Source: Lumbricus terrestris (lineage: Eukaryota > Annelida > Clitellata > Crassiclitellata > Lumbricidae). Taken from it: a DNA stretch of 64,000 bases. Positions 46,377 through 54,973 of the stretch are shown here, piece by piece. The position numbers and the translations under genes are program-made. The stretch lies in contig OX457043.1 in NCBI GenBank assembly GCA_949752735.1, forward strand, positions 42,538,587-42,602,586, read 5' to 3'. The stretch's first letter is position 1. The number at the start of each line of letters is the position of its first letter. Under the pieces are notes generated by a model, which ran no database searches, had not been told where the DNA came from, and saw only the letters and a list, made by a program, of their open reading frames with translations.

Positions 46377-48654
46377 AAGACTTTATACATGGACGACACC
46401 GGATGGAAAACACAGGAACCAGATCGACTACGTGGTGGTGAACAAAAGATGGAAGAGCACGATAAAGGATGTAAGACCAAGACCGGGGGCGGATTGTGGA
46501 ACAGACCACGAGATAATAGTGGCTACATTGCAGCTAAAGTTGAAGAAGATGAAGAGAGGCAAAAGACTGACCAGTTTCGATTGCAAAGGCATAACACCAG
46601 AATACAGGGTGGAGATAATTAAAGAATAGGTTCGAGATCTTAGAGAGAGACGATACAATGGAAGAGGAGGATACGAACACGTTATGGACAAAGATGAAAA
46701 CTGCAATTCAGGAGGCGGCGGAGAAACATGTACCAAAGAAAACGTCAAGGAAAATTACCCAATGGCTATCCAAAGAGGCCATTGAGGTGGCAATGGAAAG
46801 GAGAGTAGCAAAGAAGGAAGGGAACAGGGATAGGGTAAAAACACTGAATAAGGCCTTCCAAAGGAAGGCAAGGGAGGATAAGGAAAGTCATCTCAAGGAA
46901 ATGTGCAAGGAGCTGGAGGAAGAAGGGAAGAAAGGAAGAACTAAAGAACTGTTCGCAAAGATAAAGGAAATAACAAAGACAGCAGGCCCTAGAATGGGAT
47001 CACTCAAGACGAAGGATGGGAAGATAATAGGAGACGAGGAGGAGATGAAGGCAAGGTGGAGAGAGTATACGGAAGAGCTGTACAAGGAGGACGAACGTGT
47101 CGTGAAGGAAAACATCAAAATAGACGAAGTTGAAAACGAACCAGAGATATTGGAGGCAGAGGTGGAGTGGGCGATAAAACAGTTAAAGGACAACAAAGCG
47201 CCAGGACATGATGGAATACCTATAGAACTGGTAAAAGCGGGAGATGAAGCAGTGGTGAGGACTATTACAAAGCTATGCAATCAAATCTGGAGAACTGGGG
47301 AGTGGCCGGAGGACTGGAAAAGTTCAGTGTTCATACCAATATTCAAGAAAGGAGACGCGAGAGAGTGTGGAACGATATATCACACACGAGCAAAATACTC
47401 CTCAAAATAATCCACAAAAGAATGGAGAAGACAATTGAAAGGGAATTACCAGCCAACCAAGCGGGATTCAGGAAGGCGCGAGGAACGCGCGATCACATCG
47501 CCAATATAACGTGGATTATGGAGAGATAGAGGGAGTACGGGCAAGAGGTGCATATGTGTTTTATAGACTATAGTAAGGCGTTTGATTGCATAGACCATAC
47601 ACTACTGTGGAGGACGCTGATTGAGATGGGAATTCCGAAGCATCTGGTTAAACTACTGAAAGGCCTTTATGTGGATCAAGAGGCGTTAATAAGAACTGAA
47701 TATGGAGACACAGGGAATTTTAAAATAAGGAAAGGAGTGAGGCAGGGGTGCATTTTGTCCCCTTTCCTGTTCAATCTGTATGCCGAGAGAATTATTATGA
47801 GGAGGGCTCGATTAGAGGAGGCATCAGAGGGGGTAAGGATAGCGGGGAAAATACTGAATAATTTGAGGTACGCCGATGATACGACATTATTGGCGGGGAA
47901 GAGGGACGACCTGGCCGAGTTAATAAGAAGAGTCAGGAAGGAAAGCGAAAAGGCGGGACTATACTTCAATGTAAAGAAAACAAAGGTTATGACAACTGCA
48001 ACATGGGAAAACTTTGAGGTGGATGGAGAAATGATAGAGGTAGTATCGAGCTTCACATTCCTGGGATCTATGATAGAGAAAGAGGGAAGAAGTGATATGG
48101 AAATAAGGCGGAGGGTAACAATGGGGAAAACGGCAATGAACGGTCTGGGAAAGATTTGGAAGGATAAATACGTGAGTAGAGAAACAAAGAAAAGACTGGT
48201 AAGAGCACTGATCTTCCCAGTGGTCCTATATGGATGCGAAACATGGACAAAGACACAGGATATGGAAAAGAAAATCAACGCGTGCGAGATGTGGATTTGG
48301 AGAAAGATGCTAAGGATTTCATGGACGGAGAAGAGAACTAACGAATCAGTGCGCGCGGAGCTCGAAATAGAGAGGGAAGAGACACTGCAGCAAACAGCAA
48401 CTTGGAGGAAATTGAGCTACTTCGGCCATGTGATGAGATCTAACGGTTTGGGAAAGGAGCTGATGACGGCATGCGGTGAGGGAAGGAAGAGACGCGGAAG
48501 ACCAAGGAAGAGATGGTTGGATGAGGTGCAGGAAAAGTCTGGCATGAGTCTGGAGCAGCTTAGAGAGGCAACAAGAGAGAGGAGACACTGGAGAGGATAC
48601 ATCAAAAACTGTCGCCAGAGTTCTAAGAGCTGACGGCACCAGGTGACCAGGTGA
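46377..48654 (+). mobile_element. RTE-type LINE, 5' truncated, with 8-bp target duplication
   Basis: The element spans the end of an apurinic-type endonuclease (YTWTTPDGKHRNQIDYVVV and GADCGTDHEI, with the catalytic SDH-type His) and a reverse transcriptase. Direct repeats CCAAGAGG flank it at 46369-46376 and 48655-48662. RT blocks are NKAPGHDGIPIELVKAG, CFIDYSKAFDCIDH, GVRQGCILSPFLFNLYAE and RYADDTTLLAG, followed by the RTE C-terminus YGCETWTKTQ...GRPRKRWLDEV. Frameshifts (near 46622 and 47370) and a stop at 47527 break the coding region. The short 3' end reads CAAGAGCTGACGGCACCAGG-like and matches the SINE end at 60380-60412. Confidence 0.9.
47548..48633 (+). pseudogene. RTE reverse transcriptase, palm to C-terminus (part of broken RT)
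   Basis: 361 open codons: motif A FIDYSKAFDCIDH at residues 5-17, motif B GVRQGCILSPFLF, motif C YADD, thumb (FNVKKTKVMTT), and a C-terminal region with CEMWIWRKMLRISWTEKRTN and GRKRRGRPRKRW. The frame is open upstream to 47275 except for one stop at 47527. The catalytic aspartates are present, but the protein cannot be complete because of the upstream breaks. Confidence 0.85.
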
Positions 48655-48946
48655 CCAAGAGGCGATTTGGGTGACCACGGAGAGAAGATTATCTATATGG
48701 AGTCAGAGAAGCTGCTTGGAGAGAAAGAGATGACTAAATGGGTGTCGTCAGCATATACCGATGATGGTCGACTGTGGATGCTTTTATGAGTGAACTGAGT
48801 GGAGTGGTGTAGAGGATGAACAAGAGGGGCCCGAGGACAGAACCTTGCGGAACACCACAGGTGAGAGGGCATGATTGAGATGACGTTTCAAGTGTTTTGA
48901 CTGAGAAAGTGCGTGATGAGAGTAGCTCGAGATCTGTAGGCCTATG

Positions 48947-49034
48947 CAGGGGCGGATCCAGGGGGGCCAATCCGGCCATGAGTAGTTCCGTAGGACTTTG
49001 GCCCCCTCTTCGAAAATTTCTGTATCCGTCCTTG
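48947..49034. mobile_element. 88-bp relative of the 25660 MITE
   Basis: Left CAGGGGCGGATCCAG, right complement CAAGGACGGATACAG. Both ends match the MITE at 25660-25996, as does AATCCGGCCATG near the left end. No matching 8-bp flanks are found. It closes the 5' side of the truncated LINE at 48945. Confidence 0.65.
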
Positions 49035-49104
49035 GCACGTAGCTATATAAATTTATATGAATCAAGAGCGCAGCATCGACTACCTATAACCGTACTAAAT
49101 AAAA

Positions 49105-49735
49105 GGTAATCTATATAAATAAAAATGTAAAACGCTACCGTGCGTAATCAAGGATCTCGGAAAGTTCTTGACCGATTGTTTTGAAAATTTTCGCAAAACG
49201 TTCCATTCGAACATGAGCGGGTTTGTTTAATGCATTTTGGGAAAAGCGCAATCTTTACGACCAACAAAAACACAACTTTGAATTCGATTCGATATACGTC
49301 GATGGAGTCCACCCATTTCAATTTGAACTTTCACGCATTTTTGGAGTGCGTTTTAGAACGCATATACGGCCGTCTTTCTATAGCGCATATTTATACGTAG
49401 CTGTCGGTTTTTACAAAATCGTCCATATGCGGCCGTTTTCCGCGCGTCTCTCTACAGTTTTCGTGCATCCGTCCGTCCATTTTGCGGGTGCGTTTTAAAA
49501 CGTATATCCGGCCATCTTTCTATAGCGCATATTTATATGTAGCTGTCAAAATCGTCCATTTGCGGCCGTTTTCCGCGCGTCTTTCTATAGCGCATATTTC
49601 CAGGGATGGAGAAAGGGGAGGGACGGAGGAGAAGGAAAAAATTGCAAAAATTGTGTTAAACCGCCGCTCTGTCATTTCAGAGCCTATTCTGGGACGAAGA
49701 GTCAAAATGCTTTCAGACTTATAATATAGATAGGG
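49105..49735. mobile_element. Helitron-like dispersed repeat (tentative)
   Basis: Starts TCTATATAAATAAAAATG, followed by GACCGATTGTTTTGAAAATT and ACGTTCCATTCGAACATGAG, a layout seen in Helitron 5' regions. Two internal direct repeats (about 49348-49455 and 49490-49590) share TTTCTATAGCGCATATTTAT and GCGGCCGTTTTCCGCGCGTC. An inverted partial copy is at 54435-54565. No Rep/helicase gene and no certain CTRR end. Confidence 0.45.
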
Positions 49736-50164
49736 TATATTATCGGTCTTGCCCCAAGTCCGTATTTAGGGAGGTGTGTTGCGAAGCAGGGCGTTTTGGC
49801 GCCGCCGTTTTGGCGCCGATCGTGTTGTCGCCGCCGTTGGCGCCAGGCACTTATTGACGAAAATAAATGTTGCCTAAATGGACGCTGGACTGATAAAGCT
49901 AATGCTTGGCGTAAGTGGAAGCTGGATTTATGAAAATGATTCTTACCAAGGCAGAAGTCGGATTACTGTATACGGACCTTGAGCAAGTTTTTCGTCGGCG
50001 ACTTGCGACATTTCTTGGGAAAATTTTCAGAAACGACGAGAAATTTTCGCCAGAAAAGTCGCACTAAAAAACTTCCTGGTTGTGCAGTTCTACAAATTTA
50101 AGATGTAAGAACTAAGAGGGAATTTAATATTGAAGCCCTAATTTCTATGTGAAATTTTGCAATG

Positions 50165-50590
50165 GATTAGATAGCGACGATGATCTAATCGTGATGATGA
50201 TGATCTAATCATGACGATGATCTAATCATAACGATGATCTGATCATGACGATGATCTAATCATAACGATGATCTAATCGTGACGATGATCTAATCGTGAT
50301 GATGATCTAATCATGACGAAGATCTAATCGTGATGATGATCTAATCGTGATGATGATCTAATCATGACGAAGATCTAATCGTGATGATGATCTAATCGTG
50401 ATGATGATGATGATTATTATTTAATTATGATGATGATGATGATGATGATCTAATCATGACGAAGATCTAATCATGACGAAGATCTAATCGTGATGATGAT
50501 CTAATCATGACGAAGATCTAATCATGACGATGATCTAATCATGACGAAGATCTAATCGTGATGATGATCTAATCGTGATGATGATGTGGA
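50165..50590. repeat. 18-bp minisatellite (GATGATCTAATCRTGAYG)n
   Basis: About 23 units of GACGATGATCTAATCATG and variants (R/Y exchanges, some ATG insertions) fill 425 bp. Each unit contains GATC. No coding sense. Confidence 0.95.
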
Positions 50591-50929
50591 AGCTATTGAA
50601 GTTCTGAAAATACTTCACATGACGACACTTCTCGAAAGTCCTTAGCTAGTTTTGTTGAGTCGGTTGCTTGTGAGATTGCTCCAGATCGAATGAGCACGCA
50701 CGAAAGAAAACACTGACTGCGGCCTCGATGTGATATGTCAGAAGATGTAACCTGTGGTAGAAATCAGCGTTCAGTCAGTTGTACATGAGGTTACGTTCAT
50801 TCATGGAAATCTAGGTTCATCCTATTTTCACGACCAGACGTGCACTTTACCTTGCTTTTCCGATCACTCTTATTATAATCCAGCGTAAAGGAATGATGAT
50901 TGAAACAGTATATGTTTTCTTCTCCGCGT

Positions 50930-51001
50930 ACACACACACACACCTCCACACACACACCTCCACACACACACCTCCACACACACACCTCCACACACACACC
51001 T

Positions 51002-51065
<64 letters not shown>

Positions 51066-51130
51066 ACACACACATACATACACACACACACACCCACACA
51101 CCCACACACACACATACATACACACACGCA
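50930..51130. repeat. (CA)n microsatellite with embedded 14-bp CCTCCACACACACA units
   Basis: Five CCTCCACACACACA units precede a long pure CA run, followed by CATA/CCCA-interrupted CA. All overlapping ORFs are artefacts. Confidence 0.95.
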
Positions 51131-51437
51131 CGTTCGTGCGTGTGTGTGTGTGTGTGTGCGTGTGAGAGGTGTAGGCCTATGTCTTTGCAAAGCTACGAGA
51201 ATGCAAATATGCAGGCTACAAAACATTTAATTTATGCCAGAAGTAGTCTAGCTTTGTATTTTTTTAGCACTCAGATATAAGCTTATTGTTGGGCGGATAT
51301 GCTTTGTAGGCTGCTATTAGCGCCGTTGTAATTGCAAAGCTGTCTGTTCAGTTGGTAGTTAAGTTTAATTAAGATTACTGCATAACTTGTAAATGTAAAG
51401 CGCAGTGCGTCTTGCAGGCGTTTAATTAAAGAAAAGA

Positions 51438-51539
<102 letters not shown>

Positions 51540-51682
51540 GAAAAAACCATCATTTATTTTCAAAACCAACAGAGCAACATCAACTGGCTGGAACTGATTA
51601 ACGGTGAGCACTAGGCTAGACACTAGCAAAATGTGCTAATTGTATTCCCACAGATGCATGCAAAGCCTAATACATAATGCAA

Positions 51683-52489
51683 TTATTGTTGGTATGGCTG
51701 GTCGTCCTCGACTCCGGTTGGTTGTGTGAAAGTGCCCCTGAATGCTATGGCGTTGAATCTTTGAGTGCATATCGATAGCCGTTGGAATAAGTGCACAGTC
51801 TCACGAGGGTCACCAGAAGCGGCGGTCATACGGCGCCCCAGCTCAGACAGGAATTCGCGACCTGACCGATTGATGGGGCCCAGCGATTCGATGGCGATGG
51901 GGACGAAGTCGTGGGTGGCCGGGAGTGTTGAATATTTGGCGCACTTCCGGTTTGCGGCGTGTTCGGCTGCCCCACCGGGCATTGCAGCCGAAATGTTGAG
52001 GTAGGAGGCAGCACAGGTGTGGATGGATGTTGCATCCCATGCGACATACTTGCCCCTCGCCCAGGGAACCAGTGTTGCTCCGTCCGGTCTCTTGCCATCC
52101 GTGCGGATCAGGCCCGGTGGCTCCTTCGTGCTTGGAATGTCCGATTTTACCAGTGCTCTCCATATGATGTCATTCATGGCGAAGTGGTGTGCCGCTCTTC
52201 CCGCAGATCGTCTGCAGACAAACCCGTGGTTGCCTCCGGGATCGGCGGGCTCGCCACACTGGCATTGATGAGGTGCACAAAGATTGAGTCCTAACCGAAG
52301 ACCCACCGCGACTCGCACGGCCTCGTTGCTGAGGCCCAAACCGCACGAGACCACGGGAACCGTCGAGAGCCAGTCTCCCGCGTGGGGTGATGCCACAGCG
52401 CCCAGCCTTGCCCGGCTTAGAGGGTCGGTGTTGGCGGACCACACTGCAACCTTGTCAGCGTCAGTCATATTATTATTATTATTATGCAT
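51683..52489 (-). CDS. C-terminal portion of a non-LTR retroelement polyprotein, uninterrupted
   Basis: The 268-codon open frame is markedly more GC-rich than its surroundings. Blocks include ARLGAVASPHAGDWLSTVP, VAVGLRLGLNLCAPHQCQCG, GNHGFVCRRSAGRAAHHF and RTDGKRPDGATLVPWARGK, then VAWDATSIHTC and LGRRMTAASGDPRETVHLFQ. From memory this arrangement (Cys/His motif, then a D-rich restriction-enzyme-like region: KRPDG...VWDAT) occurs at the C-terminus of multicopy invertebrate retroelement proteins. The first residues (MHNNNNN) are encoded by an AAT repeat, so the start is not biological and the element is 5' truncated. A (TAA)n tail lies about 140 bp beyond its stop. Confidence 0.65.
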   Translation of the reverse strand: MHNNNNNMTDADKVAVWSANTDPLSRARLGAVASPHAGDWLSTVPVVSCGLGLSNEAVRVAVGLRLGLNLCAPHQCQCGEPADPGGNHGFVCRRSAGRAAHHFAMNDIIWRALVKSDIPSTKEPPGLIRTDGKRPDGATLVPWARGKYVAWDATSIHTCAASYLNISAAMPGGAAEHAANRKCAKYSTLPATHDFVPIAIESLGPINRSGREFLSELGRRMTAASGDPRETVHLFQRLSICTQRFNAIAFRGTFTQPTGVEDDQPYQQ

Positions 52490-52507
52490 GCATCATCATG
52501 CTGTGCT

Positions 52508-52640
52508 AAAAGTGTGGAAAAATAGTTAAGTGCCAGGATGACCTTACCTTTCCAGGCTGTGCTGGCCAATAAGTGGCAGGACGGCGTTCAGATTTTAAAA
52601 TAAGTGAATGGACGCCGTCCATGACCGTCCAGGCACACTT
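52508..52640. mobile_element. Short element related to 41965-42065
   Basis: AAGTGTGGAAAAATAGTTAA at one end and the complement of GGCACACTTTATCC at the other suggest imperfect inverted ends. The same AAGTGTGGAAAAATAAGTGG and GGACGCC blocks occur at 41976-42060. Confidence 0.45.
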
Positions 52641-53135
52641 TATCCCCTGATCATATATATAGTTGTATTTATAAATATGATAAATTATATTGTATAGGTT
52701 TTATGTAGGCCTGCATTCGCATGCAATGGTCTTAATGGTCCGCCGAACTTCTATGTGCACGACTGAGCTTTGTAAGGAGGGCATTATTAAATTTCAGCTG
52801 TACTGCAATGTATTGTATTTCTGGCCTTCGTATAGGCCTATCTATGAGAGAGCAGAACGAGCTAGGACGAGGGGTACATGTTTTTCTCATTTATTGTACA
52901 TGCATGCATGGATAGCCTACATCTAAAAATTTCATTTTATGCGAGAAGCCAGACGTTCCCCGTTTGTTACCTACCGCGTATAAAGGCCCTATAGTGCACG
53001 TGGGTCTACGTAAATATGCGTGTCTACCAGAGGGATGGAGAGCGACAAAGAGTGGGACAAAAACCGGAAGAGACTGTAGCCTATATAAGAGAAAGAGACA
53101 AAGAGCGAGAGACAGGAACAAAGACACAGACAGAC

Positions 53136-53270
<135 letters not shown>

Positions 53271-53554
53271 CAGCTGGGCAGTTTGATGATCTACAAGCTC
53301 TCCAGGGTTGCAGTGTCGTTACAGAACAACCATTGCATGGTTGTTTGGTTTAATAATTTTCATTTCCCGTGTCTTGGAGTTTGTCTTCGTGTGAAATCAT
53401 GGTGAGTTAGTTCGTGTCAAAAAATTCAATTTTTCTATACAGTTAATTAAGCCTACTTTCATGCGATTAAGTCTGTCCATTTCCTGAAACTGAAAATATT
53501 TGGGCCTTTTTTTTATCAGGGCCGGATAAACAAATGTGGAGGTCCTGTTTAGTA

Positions 53555-53562
<8 letters not shown>

Positions 53563-53594
<32 letters not shown>

Positions 53595-53830
53595 TAGCTG
53601 TACCCGGCCACGCGTTGCTGTGGCTGAAAAGACCGTCCAACCCTCCCTACCTCCATTGTCCTGCCTTCCTCCCCTCCTCCACCCTCTGACTCCCTGCATC
53701 CCTCCCTCCCACCCGTTTCGTCCTGTCCGGTCCCTCCCTACCCTCCGTCCCTCCCATTCCTCCATTCCTCCCCTCCGCTTTCTCCCCTCCCTCTTCCTCC
53801 CACTCCCTCCTTCTCCTTTCCTCACTCACC
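53563..53830. repeat. (TA)n plus ACTAGCTGTACCCGGC repeat, copy 3
   Basis: A (TA)n tract runs directly into ACTAGCTGTACCCGGCCACG followed by a 190-bp CT-rich (CCTCCC) stretch. It parallels the copies at 5602 and 20530. Confidence 0.65.
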
Positions 53831-53970
53831 CCTCCCTTTCCGACAGCAAGACGCGCGGATAAAAACCCGACCGCACACGGCCGCAACGTACGGATGTATA
53901 TACGCTAGAAGACGTCCGGAAGCGTAGTAAGAAACGTGACCGCATTGGATCATTTTAGATGGCATATCGA

Positions 53971-54430
53971 CCGGTGTAAAGGTTTCAAATTACCCCCTCC
54001 TAAACATTACCCCCCCCCGGTAGCTTGAAACCGGTTTCAGATTACCCCCCGGAAACTAGATTTGCATCAATCATCGCATTTATTGCACTAAAAAATCAGA
54101 AAAATCATCCCGCTTCTTGTTTTGGTCTGAAAAATATCATCCGTCATCCCACTTCGTGTTTTGATATCAATATTTTGATCCGAAAAAAATAATAGCCTCG
54201 AAGCCATTTTCTCCATTGTAACTTCAGCGGCGATTAGTATTTTAGTTACAGATGAAAAAATTGATAACAAACGACGAAGTGGGATGACGGATGAAAATCT
54301 TCAGACCAAACCAAGAAGCGGGATGATTTTTCCGATTTTATTAGTGCAATAAATGCGATGATTGATGCAATTTACAGTTTGCAAGGGGGTATACTGTTTA
54401 GGAGGGGGTAATCTGAAACCTTTACACCGG
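53971..54430. mobile_element. Fold-back (palindromic) element
   Basis: The two arms, about 200 bp each, are inverted copies with few differences. Both begin CCGGTGTAAAGGTTTCA from the outside and share ATTACCCCCTCCTAAACA, CATCAATCATCGCATTTATT and TCATCCGTCATCCCACTTCG. The loop is about 40-70 bp. No coding capacity and no clear target duplication. It could form a long hairpin RNA if transcribed. Confidence 0.9.
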
Positions 54431-54434
54431 CGGA

Positions 54435-54565
54435 TGTGTGGAATTTGAACTCTAATTATATGTCGAATCGAATTTAAAGTTGTGTTTTCTTGTCGACAAG
54501 AATGCGCTTTCCCCCAAAAATCATTATATAAACCCGCTCATGTTCGAATGGAACGTTTTACGTCG
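54435..54565. mobile_element. Inverted partial copy of the Helitron-like repeat
   Basis: The complement contains AACGTTCCATTCGAACATGA, GCGGGTTT and AACACAACTTTAAATTCGA, matching 49196-49290. Confidence 0.6.
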
Positions 54566-54614
54566 GTCCCCAAACTATAGTTATATGACACAGTATCTAA
54601 ATTAATGGCGACAC

Positions 54615-54725
54615 TAAGTCTAAACCTAACCGACACTCACGACGCCTAACCTGACACCCTCAAGTTAGGTTTCGTGAGTGTCGGTTAGGTTCAGGTTAGT
54701 CTTCGATAGTGTCGGTTAAGGCCTA
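54615..54725. repeat. Hairpin built from CCTAACCGACACTCACGA
   Basis: CCTAACCGACACTCACGACG is followed within 40 bp by the inverted CGTGAGTGTCGGTTAGG. The motif is related to the CCCTAACCGACCCTCACGAC block at 43050 and 34440. It ends about 250 bp upstream of the Mab-21/cGAS-like gene. Confidence 0.75.
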
Positions 54726-54973
54726 GCAATCATCATTAATGCCATCGATAGACCGATATCTCAGTCCGTCAGATTCAAGTTGGACATTATAGGCCTAATT
54801 GAAAAGACGCGGTGACAAAATAATGCCAAGGTGTGTGAAGTTTAAAGTGTCATTCAAGGCAAGACGTGGATTAAGATTTTGATTTTCTATTTGTCTAACA
54901 TTTTACTGAAGCTTGTGCCTAGTCCAAATGAGATATAGGCCTATTACGGTGTACTTTCCATTACAGAGGACAG

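Larger units (their letters stand above)
45340..48945 (-). mobile_element. Second L2/CR1-type LINE, interrupted by an RTE insertion
   Basis: Two minus-strand pieces belong to one element. 48663-48945 has TCGVPQGSVLGPLLFILYT and VDHHRYMLT (RT motif B; motif C is lost to a frameshift). 45340-46376 has MTSNLLCLNPSKTEFILIG, VRNLGIIFDQ and HAKLDYCNSLFLNI, then the tail GCGCCTGTGAATAAGCTGGT and GACTTCTACA-type end. Codons IASW|MTSN rejoin exactly across the RTE insertion. Frames are broken in several places. Confidence 0.82.

Noticed and set aside
46658..47410. 250-codon ORF as an independent host gene
   Set aside because: It is the frame-broken linker and fingers of the RTE reverse transcriptase and continues into 47275-48633.
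50165..50590. CRISPR-like array
   Set aside because: Contiguous 18-bp units without unique spacers in a eukaryotic genome; a minisatellite.
50797..51280. ORFs rich in Thr-His or Cys-Val over 50900-51280
   Set aside because: Artefacts of the (CA)n/(GT)n microsatellite.
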